From Isohypsibius dastychi (lineage: Eukaryota > Tardigrada > Eutardigrada > Parachela > Isohypsibiidae): DNA of 10,901 nt. The stretch is from NCBI GenBank assembly GCA_034696485.1, contig JAQIWT010001410.1:1-10901 (forward strand), in the 5' to 3' direction. The notes under the pieces were generated by a model. It saw only the letters and a program-made list of their open reading frames with translations, was not told the DNA's origin and made no database searches. Shown here piece after piece: positions 1 to 8,202 of this stretch; within the stretch, counting starts at the first letter, position 1, and the number at the start of each line of letters is the position of its first letter. The position numbers and the translations under genes are program-made.

Positions 1-1277
1 ACCGCTTCACGGACCTTCTGCATTGCGTCAACTTCTGCAATCAGCTCGTTATGCCTTTTCACCGTCTGGAAATATTGTTCAAACATTCCATGGTAGCTTC
101 TTTCCACCTGACCAAGTTCATGATTTGCTGATCGACTGTAAATAAATTCAGATTATCTCCCAACATATTAAGTAAAGCAGTTTTGATGAAAAACAATTAC
201 ATGGTCTCCATTTCGACATCTCGTTTGCTAAGAGCTTCGAAATCCTGACTACATTTTTCAAGCTTCTTTTGAAGTCGTTTGTTATCAATTTCAAGGCCTT
301 TGGTTTTCTTTTCCGTCAGAATAATTTCATCCTTGAAATAAATTTCATGTTATAAAATGATTCAGACTAATTTCACGTTCGAACCTCCATCGATGCAGTA
401 TTGCTGTCCAAAAGGTCACCAAGCTCCTCGAATGGAATGTCAGCCAGGACAGTGTCACCGATACACTGAAGCAACTATTCTGAATTACAATGGTCAACTG
501 ACTCATTAACTTACCGATAGCATAGCAGAGTCGTTCAAAATGTCAGCCAATGTGGTGCTCGATGAATCGGCAGTATCGATCAATTCCTGAATCTCCGATT
601 GTAAAGGCTGCATGAAATACGAAACTTGACTACATTAGAATTTGAAAATTGTGCAAAAAAACATACAAACATGAGAGCGAAGGTTCTGGATGATATCTTC
701 ACAACGAATATTGGAGTGCTGGCCAGCAGTGCGTGCCAAAACTGCTTCCGCCAAGGGGTTGACCAGCTTCAGGAGTTCAGGGATACAGTACTGGTCAGCA
801 CGGTAGAGCAGTTGTGGAACAAGATCAATTCCGAAGTTTGCCATCTGCAATTAGAATCTCATGGAAAATAAATGCAAGTCTTCACGGAATGAGAACCTTA
901 CGATGTGCTGTGATAGAGAGTTAACGAATTCGAACCGCGACGACTTGGTTTTTTCAAAATTGTCCGGGACGCAGAATGTGGGGTCGAATCTGTAGAAAGT
1001 GGAGATAGCTGTTACTACAACACTTTTAATAAAATAGACACCATGAAGAACTTACAGTGGAACAACAAAAGCTAGAATGTCCGCCACTGTCTCAAAAGTT
1101 GGTAGCTGAAACATATCGATTCCAAGACCGGAATCTGCTTCATAACCGATTATGCTGAGTTTTTCAACCAAATCTAAGAATCAGGCGTGAACATAGGTTC
1201 GAAGCACATGGCATATGTAGGCCCAACACTTTGTCACCTTTCGCGCTGTTGTTCTCGGAAACATTTTCGGTACCCAT
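1..1277 (-). CDS. CLUAP1: IFT38/CLUAP1, intraflagellar transport B subunit (5' part, eight exons)
   Basis: Exons on the minus strand: 1277-1238, 1173-1056, 989-902, 844-671, 607-515, 465-385, 331-201 and 135 to the left edge, about 286 residues joined without a stop. Human CLUAP1 is about 413 aa, so roughly the last third is off the window. The N-terminal fold, a divergent calponin-homology-like domain in this family, lines up throughout: IIGYEADSGLGIDMFQLPTF, then VADILAFVVPLFDP, then LLYRADQYCIPELLKLVNPL (human has ...LYQADGYAVKELLKITSVL). From about residue 150 it is heptad-rich coiled coil. The family works in the IFT-B complex that carries cargo along cilia (qilin in fly, DYF-3 in worm). 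The first exon encodes MGTENVSENNSAK and is the least certain part, since it rests only on an ATG, a GTGACA donor and matching phase. Two donors are unusual (CAT|GTTTGT at 671/670 and GAG|GTTCGA at 385/384). It lies head-to-tail downstream of NSE4. Confidence 0.88.
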
Positions 1278-1712
1278 CCTTCCAGCTAAGCTAAAACAAG
1301 GCAGCTCAAGCTAATATCGCCATGCCTTGGTTCTTGAACTGATGTATCCCAAGTTGCCAAGAAACCAGTCTTCCATGTTCCGGTCCGAGAGAGCTACAAC
1401 TACGCCCTCGGAAAATTTGAACCATGCTCGAAAACCACCGCATGTTCGAATTGACACAACACGATCTCAAATACTGCCAACAGATCTTTGATTGAAACTA
1501 GCTGCGACGGCAGCTTCTAAATATTTTCACGGTTATTCAAAAGAAAAGGGCAAACTCACTCACAATTTTATCTGACTCAATTCAAATAAAACTCTACGGA
1601 GTAGTGTGACAAAACATAAAGACTCATCGTTTCACATTTCAGATAGGCTTCCTGGTACAGTTCGGTAAAAACGCAACAACATCACGTCGAGATTCACTTG
1701 TTCGTTCTTACT
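1278..1712. other. Intergenic spacer between NSE4 3' end and CLUAP1 5' end
   Basis: 435 bases between two genes on the same strand. It must hold the NSE4 3' UTR and the CLUAP1 promoter and 5' UTR. I found no AATAAA or ATTAAA on the minus strand, no tRNA-like boxes, no convincing repeat, and no open frame resembling a known protein. A reading frame on the plus strand starting at 1698 is only the antisense shadow of the NSE4 C-terminus. Confidence 0.5.
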
Positions 1713-2866
1713 TTAAACATGTGCGACAAGATCAGTGACGAACTCTCTCCACGCCGGTTCCGTCAAGTTCAACATCAAAGTCTGAAAGCGATCTTTATCC
1801 CGTTGCTCATCCTTAGCACTTGGGACGAACTCCATGTCCTCATCTTCTCCATCCAACTTCTCCATATTGACAGGTTGACAAACTGGCAATCCACGATCAT
1901 CCAACAACATCCGCACCTTGCCATCTTTTAGAAGAAATGAGAAACAGAAGAAGTTCTCAACCGACTTCTGGTAGCTCTCTCGATCGATGAGCAATTTGAT
2001 GAGCGACAATGGCTTCTGCTTCTTCCGGTAATGATCTTCCACGCTCGCAAACAGTGTGCTAACTTTCAGCATGGTTGGATCTACATTGCCGTCCATTTCC
2101 TGTCCTTCAAGTTTACGCACTTTTCGCGGAATGGAGTCGACATTTTCTTCCTTCTTCTTGCCTTTGGTTCGACCGGCTGATTTCTCTTCAGCCGTACCAT
2201 TCTCCGCTGTGATTTTTGCTGCTTCCGGTTTCTTTGGCTTGGGTTTTGGAGCAACTGGTTCTTTTAAAGCTCCATAGACGGTCAGAAGAGGAGCTGCAAG
2301 GCCAGGACATACTTCCGTCAAATATTCATCCAGGAATGTTGTGCAGAATTTCGCCATTTTAAAGTTGCATTCCTCCTCCTCGTCGAAATCATCCGGGTCA
2401 ATGCATAGATGTTTTAGTTGCTTGAAAAGCTCAACGTGAAGTGCTTTTGGGTTCCACACTGTCCGAGTAACTTTGATGTTCTTTATCGCCGGGATCGCTG
2501 TAATAATTCATAAATCTAAGTCTACACATCTATCAACACCGCTATCAACGCGACACTACAGTACAGTACTGATAGGGATCGGACAACGGTTGCTGGCCTT
2601 TTAACAATGTACAGATTTTTGGAAAACGTACTTTGAATATTCACTCGATGCGCCAATACAGCGTCATGAAGAATCTGTGCAGGGGTTCCGCGTTCGCCAA
2701 CAAGTTTTCCGAGCTCCAGAAGCTGGCTTTGCATGGCGCACTGTCGATCCAACGACACTGCTTCGCTTTCCTCAGCTGTTTCCGCTTCCACCATTTTCAT
2801 AAGATCCTTCATCTTTCCTTCGATCAGCTCCTGGCTCTTGTCGACATTGTCCTCCTCGACATCCAT
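1713..2866 (-). CDS. NSMCE4: NSE4, kleisin subunit of the SMC5/6 complex
   Basis: Two exons, 2866-2632 and 2497-1713, with a GTACGT donor and a TTACAG acceptor, give about 339 aa (human NSMCE4A is 385). In the family, Nse4 bridges the SMC5 and SMC6 heads and binds Nse1/Nse3, in nuclear DNA repair and replication. The N-terminal Nse3-binding helix is seen around residues 30-60 (EAVSLDRQCAMQSQLLELGK; human has RDAVLDAQFLVLASDLGK). The C-terminal winged-helix domain, which binds the SMC5 head, is the clearest match: YQKSVENFFCFSFLLKDGKV, then LLDDRGLPVCQPV (human [20 protein letters not shown]...LDEDRLPILEPM), ending in a helix with PAWREFVTDL. Between them lies a Lys/Glu/Pro-rich linker with basic clusters (RTKGKKK, PRKVRKLE) that could act as nuclear localisation signals. 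I chose the ATG at 2866; an in-frame ATG at 2920 would add 18 mostly hydrophobic residues and looks like 5' UTR. Confidence 0.87.
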
Positions 2867-3246
2867 GATTGAGATTGACACAGCACAATTTCCAAGTGAA
2901 AGCTTCAGAGTCCAGAGCAAAACAATCGCAAATGTTTGAATCAGAAGAAGCTGGCGACTGAGATGGAAAAAGAGCGGTTCTTTATGATTGGGACAACAAC
3001 ACCGAACTGTGAAAGGGGGTTACCCCTTACCAGAGAGGATATTGACCTTTGGGATGTTACTATCAGTTAGGTAAGGAACTTGTAAAATCCTACTTGCTAG
3101 TTGCTCCTTGTCACGACGCAAGGAGGAGATAATAAAAATTTGCCAGATAATGTATTTAAGAAACCGATTTTGGGTATCAATTGATCTATTTGACTATTTG
3201 CGCCAGTTTCTGACCGGGAGTGAAGGCAGGGGTAGAAGTTGTGTAC
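2867..3246. other. NSE4 upstream region
   Basis: Left half of the divergent interval between NSE4 and eIF2D. It should hold the NSE4 promoter and 5' UTR. No TATA-type box stands out. The only structure I see is a short potential hairpin at 3013-3028, with AAGGGG and CCCCTT arms and a 4-nt loop. The short plus-strand frames here match nothing I know. Confidence 0.4.
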
Positions 3247-3692
3247 CTACCCTATCCAAGTGGACCAAGTCTATGGACTTGCTTACTTGCTTACCGATCT
3301 TTGGATACCGTTACCAGGCAGCGCTCGTGGCCCGATGGTACGAGCGTCGGACACCGCCGAGTCTGGCCAAGCGTGGTTGCAGGCGGCCTGGGTTCGATTC
3401 CCGGGCTTGGAAGAATATTTTGTCGATGAAAGCGAAGGAGATGCGAGCGTTGAGGTCGAGCGTTGCGGATTAGGTTGTGCCTCTTGCTTTGGTTAGTTGA
3501 CGTTTGTGGTAACTTGTTGCCCTTCTGGCCATCGCACTCTGTTTGATTTTGATAGCCTGTCTGCTGCTCTCTCTGCTCTCTCTTGTAGCTACTGTTTGAT
3601 TTGATTGTTGGAATCCGTGGCGGGTATAACGCCTCTGTCCTCTAAACCAAGGGGAAGACGAATAAACTTACTACGCTTACTACCATCCAAGT
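3247..3692 (+). mobile_element. Probable tRNA-derived SINE
   Basis: A perfect RNA polymerase III B box (GGTTCGATTCC, 3391-3401) closes a T-arm-like stem (CTGGG/CCCGG). A box-A-like TGGCCCGATGG lies at 3328-3338, the right distance upstream for a tRNA-type promoter with a long variable arm. No acceptor stem can be formed, so this is not a working tRNA. About 280 bases of non-coding body follow, with a CT-rich stretch near 3565-3590. It ends in a short tandem tail (CTTACTA CG CTTACTA, about 3667-3683). Similar strings flank the unit, CTACCCTATCCAAGT at 3247-3261 and CTACCATCCAAGT at 3680-3692, which could be a target-site duplication with a 2-base difference. The exact ends and the SINE call are inferred; the B box is seen directly. 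It ends about 110 bases before the eIF2D start codon. Confidence 0.5.
3391..3401 (+). promoter_or_regulatory. RNA polymerase III internal B box
   Basis: GGTTCGATTCC is an exact fit to the eukaryotic tRNA B-box consensus GGTTCGANNCC. It is the strongest single clue that the surrounding unit is tRNA-derived. Confidence 0.6.
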
Positions 3693-3799
3693 TACCAAAA
3701 CAATCCAAAACCAAAACAACTGCAACAGTCAGAAGTCTGGAATTTCAGGGTCCAGTTTTTTAGCCTGAAAGAACTCAAGCTCCATTATATCCGCATAAA

Positions 3800-6085
3800 A
3801 TGTTCAAACGTCCGTTAAAAGTCAAAAGCCAGACTACTATCAAAAGATCTGAGCGGTGAGTGGGCCGGTTTCACTTCTTAATGGACATGCGTATTTGCAA
3901 TATCTGAATTGTTCTGTTTTTAGGAAGGCATTTTTGGACCAGGCATGCTCAAGTACTTGTTTTAACCCTGTTGTGATTACGCAAGTTCGGAAGGATCTGT
4001 TTCCTGATGGTATGCGAGAACTGGGATAGGTCTTTCGGTTGATATCGCGTTTTTCAGAAAGTGGATGGGGTATGATTATAAATTCATTGTCGTAGGTGAG
4101 GATATTATCGTTCTGAAGACCGAACCACTTGTATCAGAGGAGTCTTCGTCCGGCCCGAAGAATTCCAAAGATTTCCGTCCATCCACTTTTGTGATTTACT
4201 GTAATGCCCAAAAACAGCCGCTTTTATTCTCATTCGACGTTCCATCAACCGACATACCGGGAAATAAATACAAGACAGTGATCCTTCCAACTCTTTACGC
4301 CCTTTGGAGGTTTCCTGCGTTGGCTCCGCTGAAATTTCTTACGTTCTCGGAAGTCATTCCGAAACTGCAGAACGGAGCTGATTTCATGCTTGCCGGAGCT
4401 AGAGTACCTGATGAAACCGCAGATCATCTCAGCGCAATCGGAAATGCAAGCGATCTTTTTGGAGTAATCTGCGAGAGCGAAACCGGAAATGCTGCTGCAG
4501 TCGGCAGACTTTTAATGCAGCCTGACGAAATACGTGCGAAGCTTCAGGCAGACACTGCGCCCAAAGGAAGACTTATGGAAATTATCCATGTCGTTGGGGA
4601 TAGTCTCTGGTCCATGGGTGACAAAACGGGACCACTAAAGCGGGAGACTGCAGATAATACGCAAGTTGTTGATCTTGCTCAGAGTGAAGCTGCAGATCTC
4701 GGCGGTGTAACCGTTGAGACTTCATCAGGCGATCTTCAAATTGGTAAGTGAATGATTTTTTTGCTCCGTAAATGCCGGTGATGAACGCCGCGGTATTGTA
4801 TTAATATCAGCAGGAAAATAATTTTGCCTTATTTTATTTTGCAGAAACTATGGACGACTTGTTGAAAAGGGTATTACTGGTGACCTTAAAGTCCAAAGCA
4901 ACTCAGGGAACTCTGCCCATGTTGGCTAGCACGCTCAATGTCCACATGCTCGCCATCTGGTTCGGGATGCTTCTCTGAAGAATCTTCATTATTTGACCTG
5001 CTGTCTTTATAGCCGCAGAATTTCCAACCAGCCTTTGGACATCAAGCAGTCTTCTTTCAAAAAGTTGTCCAGATTTCTCGAAGATATGCAGGCGGAAAAC
5101 CTTATAGCCGTTTCTTCCAAAAACGGCGTTGTTTCTGTCGATGAAGTTATCTGGAAGAATCCCGTGTAGGATTACTTGATCACTGCGTGCATGAATTCTG
5201 AAGAACTGTTTTCAGGTTTGCTGGTGTTGTGGCTGTTGCGGATGAGCCTGTAGAAAGCAAGAGCAGTTCCGGTCTCAAAATACCGTCTTCCATACGCCAG
5301 GTTTATGTCGTGAATGGAAAGACGCTTCCGATATTTCAGGCCGTTGAACCTGGAATCAGGTAGATTACGGAGAGAATGCTGTTTTTGAAACAACATATCA
5401 TATTTTCTTTTGTGCAGTAAAGGTCATGAAATGCGTTCCACGGACGAAGTGCGTGAACTCGTTGCCCGTTACATAAAGGAGAAGAATCTACTATCACCCA
5501 CTGACAAAAGCACCGTGATTCTCGATAAAACTCTCGTGGATCTCTTGATGAACAAAGGAATCAAATTTCAAGGAGAATGGCCGATGAAATGGTCGGAGCT
5601 TTTTGACAAGTTGGTGATTTTCTTGCTATTCCTGAATATAATCTGTGAGCTATCTGCAGTTATTGTAGCCCTGCTTTTTCAGATTTTTGAAAGAACTGAC
5701 AGTCAACCACGAGATTGTTTTTACGAATGGGACATCTGCTGAACTGAAGGGCAAGTTTGTTCCGTTGGATGTGAAGGTTGAGAAGAAAGCAGGCAACAAA
5801 CTGGTTACGGTTATTAAGAATCTGGAAGGACTTGGAATTGATCCACCGTCGTTGGCGCGAGAAGTACAGCAGATTGTCGGCGCTAGTGTGAATGTTCGTG
5901 AGGAAGTCAATCAGATGCATTCCGTAACGGTGCAGGGCGACCAGACAAAACTGCTGGACAAGTATTTTTTTCGTAAGTTTCAGTTTAGCTTTAATTTTGT
6001 TTTTATCCAATTGAAATTTTTTACAGAAACCCTGGGAATGCCCAAAAAGTTTGTGACAGGACTAGAGAAGCCCGGGAAGAAGTAA
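3800..6085 (+). CDS. EIF2D: eIF2D (ligatin), non-canonical translation initiation and recycling factor
   Basis: Nine exons: 3800-3855, 3924-4009, 4058-4743, 4845-4959, 5013-5165, 5216-5359, 5418-5609, 5683-5972 and 6027-6085, about 593 aa (human 584). In the family, eIF2D delivers tRNA to the 40S P site without eIF2-GTP and helps recycle 40S subunits. Domain order matches. The MCT1-like/PUA region starts MFKRPLKVKSQTTIKRSER (human MFAKAFRVKSNTAIKGSDR) and includes LPTLYALWRFPALAP. A winged helix has LDIKQSSFKKLSRFLEDMQ. A SWIB/MDM2-like segment covers SKGHEMRSTDEVRELVARYI onward. The C-terminal SUI1 fold has VTVIKNLEGLGIDPPSLARE and VTVQGDQTKLLDKYF, ending MPKKFVTGLEKPGKK. Exons 3-9 join in frame with conserved sequence across each junction. 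Exon 2 to 3 does not: GAT G|GTATGC to CAG|AAAGTGG is one base short, so this is an indel, a sequence error or a different splice (see findings). The donors of exons 4 and 7 begin GTT. Confidence 0.9.
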
Positions 6086-6635
6086 AAATATGCTGGTGAT
6101 ACGAATTGTTAGCAAGCTACAATCTTGATTTTTGTACTTGTATTTTTATACTTTGTTCCGGTTCTATGAAACACAGCTTGTTCAGTGGAACTTCTTTATA
6201 GTTCCCCGTCGTACTGATATGATATCGTCCGAAAAACTTATATCGACAACACAGCCACTGAACCATTCTAACAAATTTTGCTAGAGTTTGTTTTGTTTAC
6301 TGCTTCCAACACAAACAAATAATGGTCGCTTGCGCTTTGCTGACAAATTGTATCGCAAGTTGAACATTCCTGGTTTTTTGGACCTTGTAACATGAATTTA
6401 GTCAAGAAATTAGGATCGCCACGAAGGAAGCTAATCAATCAATGATACTTACTTTATTCAAGTAAGACATTAGGCAAGTTGCGCGAGCCAGAAAAAGTAA
6501 ACGCGGCATAACATCGGATTCAAGGTAATGTGCATAATGATGGAAGAGCGCAGCACGTCACATTAACGACACGATTTTCTGGCAGGTTTATAGCGAGTTA
6601 TCCTTTGTAACGAGGGGGATGCTGTAGTATCACAA
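6086..6635. other. Spacer between eIF2D and the transposon
   Basis: About 550 bases holding the eIF2D 3' UTR and intergenic DNA. I see no AATAAA within it. One perfect small hairpin (CTTACTT, 5-nt loop, AAGTAAG) lies at 6448-6466. No open frame here resembles a known protein, and no tRNA boxes are visible. Confidence 0.45.
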
Positions 6636-6637
6636 TA

Positions 6638-6689
6638 CTCTGTTCTGCCAATCAAGTGGTACAAAACAAACTTGATTCAGCAAATCAAG
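6638..6689 (+). repeat. Left terminal inverted repeat of the pogo-like element
   Basis: 52 bases starting CTCTGTTCTGCC, directly after TA. It pairs with the right repeat at 49 of 52 positions. It holds the 8-mer AATCAAGT and its complement three times: 6650-6657 direct, 6670-6677 inverted, and 6683-6690 direct, the last running one base past the repeat. These are candidate transposase-binding subsites. Confidence 0.92.
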
Positions 6690-6831
6690 TAAATAAGCCA
6701 GGGCATGCCTTCCTATGCAATGCAGAGGCAGTAAGCTAGAACACCTTGCAGTACCCGCATGCGCAGCCTCACTGATTTTGCTTCAGAATCGGATATTTTT
6801 GGTACATTTTTGTTATCATTGTTGCTTGTAC

Positions 6832-7737
6832 ATGGCCCCACCTGCACCTTCTTCCTATGAAAAAAAGCAGAAAAAGTGTATGCATAATCGGGTTGCAGAG
6901 TTGCTGAAATTATATGAAGAGCGGCTCAGTCCTTTTGCGATATCGAAAACACTGAACATTCCGCGGAGCAATGTTGTGCGATGGATTCACAATCAAGGAA
7001 GAATCTATACGCCAGAAAAGAAGAAAATTCGAACACCAATGTATCCTGAAGAAGGAGACTGAGCCATCCAGCATCTCAAATTTTGATCAAACGTCTCTTG
7101 GACGGTTGAGGATGGGCTCCAAAACTTTGGAACGCACCGAAAATGCACATGTTCACGTAATTTCTCCCCATTTTCGAAGGAGAATTTTACTGTGTCCTTG
7201 GCTGTTCGTGCTGATGGGACCAAACTTTTAGCATACGTCGTGTTCAAGGAGAATAAAAATACTGGAGAGTTATCTCGGACCATCAAGAAAACCCTAAAAG
7301 TTCCTGGAAATGTTGTCGTTTATTCGGCAGGAAAGGCTTGATGGAACACTTAACTTGATGACCGTTGGATATCCAAATTTTTCAATGGAACTTCATTCGA
7401 AGTTCTGATTCGGGATAACTGTTCTGCTCATAAATCTGCACCGTCTACTGATGCGCTTCTGGAAAGGAACGTTCACCAAGTTTTGATTCTTGGTGGTATG
7501 ATTGGCAGCTATCAGCCTTTAAATGTTGCGATTATTGGGTCATATCAAGCAAATTTTGAGAGAATCTGCAAGTAGTTTATTCGTCAGCAAATCGAACAAG
7601 GAAATAAGACTCGGTGTGGGAATCTCAAAGCACCTTCCAGAAACAAATATCTTGAAATGGTTTTGCGGGCTTAGGATTTGGTGGAGTTTGAAACAGTACT
7701 GAATGACTTTCGAAAAATTTTCGAGTCATTCATGTAA
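6832..7737 (+). pseudogene. Transposase pseudogene, pogo-like (helix-turn-helix plus DDE_1)
   Basis: It begins at the ATG at 6832 (MAPPAPSS...). A psq-type helix-turn-helix spans about residues 20-55 (FAISKTLNIPRSNVVRWIHN). A basic segment with PMYPEE follows, like the start of the CENP-B-type second DNA-binding region, and then TGA at 7060. The catalytic domain resumes one frame over at NFDQTS (first Asp codon 7085-7087), then returns to the first frame for FTVSLAVRADGTKLLAYVVF. The second Asp is in RDNCSAH (7414-7416). The third site reads GGMIGSYQPLNV, where the family has QPLD; the codon at 7522-7524 is AAT, so Asp has become Asn (DD35N). Nonsense codons in this frame lie at 7339, 7351, 7573 and 7672; the last looks like TGG changed to TAG in a family-typical Ala-Trp. 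A natural stop is at 7735-7737. It cannot make active transposase. Confidence 0.85.
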
Positions 7738-7893
7738 AAGTTTCTTGGTTCTTGATCGTGCGATTTGTGTTTTGGTGTAGAAGAATCAGTTTTCGTTTTG
7801 ATATCAAATTATATTTGATTTTCGCCCAAGCGGGCTCTCTTTTACATTCCCAGAGATTTGGTCTTGTCAGTAAATAAAATTCTCGCCGTTGCG

Positions 7894-7945
7894 CTTGATT
7901 TTCTGAACCAAGTTTGTTTTGTACCACTTGATCGGCAGAACAGAG
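7894..7945 (-). repeat. Right terminal inverted repeat of the pogo-like element
   Basis: Reverse complement of the left repeat apart from three single-base differences, ending GGCAGAACAGAG just before TA. Read inward, its three internal 8-mers are GATCAAGT, ACTTGGTT and AATCAAGC, so all three subsites have drifted by one base compared with the left end. Confidence 0.92.
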
Positions 7946-8202
7946 TATGTGATTCACAGGCTCGACGCTACGCAATCTGCCTAGTGCGAAAAGAAACGTG
8001 CTGAGCTGATTAGCGTGTAGTCTGATAAAATCGAAAATCTTCAGCATGTGTGTTTGAAGATTTATTGTTAAAGCTATTTCTACAGCATCGGGTTCCAGTG
8101 TCCACAAGCTCGTTCGAGCTGTTTCAGGCTGCGTAAAGGACGTAATTTGTTCCAGCTGAAAACAACTTTTTCTCTCAACCCCAAAGTTTTCACTATTCTA
8201 CC
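7946..8202 (+). promoter_or_regulatory. ING3 upstream region, squeezed against the transposon
   Basis: Only 257 bases separate the transposon's right end from the ING3 start codon, so the ING3 core promoter and 5' UTR must lie here or extend into the element. I see no clear TATA box. A CTCTCAACCCC stretch lies near 8171-8182, just upstream of the start. Calling it a promoter rests on position alone. Confidence 0.35.

Larger units (their letters stand above)
6636..7947 (+). mobile_element. Pogo-like DNA transposon, degraded, TA-flanked
   Basis: The element proper runs 6638-7945 (1,308 bp). It has 52-bp terminal inverted repeats that agree at 49 positions. Each end is directly flanked by TA (6636-6637 and 7946-7947), the target duplication of the Tc1/mariner/pogo superfamily. 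Inside is a decayed transposase on the plus strand with an N-terminal helix-turn-helix and a DDE_1-type (pogo/Tigger) catalytic domain. The short length and the missing stretch between the DNA-binding and catalytic parts suggest an internal deletion. It sits in intergenic DNA between eIF2D and ING3, and ends 257 bases before the ING3 start codon. Confidence 0.88.

Noticed and set aside
3013-3028. AAGGGG/CCCCTT hairpin upstream of NSE4 as a regulatory element
   Set aside because: A 6-bp stem is expected by chance over this length and nothing around it supports a function.
3310-3415. A functional tRNA gene around the B box
   Set aside because: The T-arm and boxes are present, but the bases before the A box do not pair with those after the T-arm, so no acceptor stem forms, and the anticodon loop is not seven bases. 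A tRNA-derived repeat fits better.
3108-3496. Overlapping plus-strand open frames of 69-121 codons
   Set aside because: They run through the SINE-like unit in several frames, match no family I know and lack splice or family support. They are chance frames in GC-richer repeat DNA.
5410-5742. Reading eIF2D exon 7 straight through as a short protein
   Set aside because: Frame and conservation break after DKL, and the conserved sequence resumes at FLKELTVNHE after a CAG acceptor, so an intron is required.
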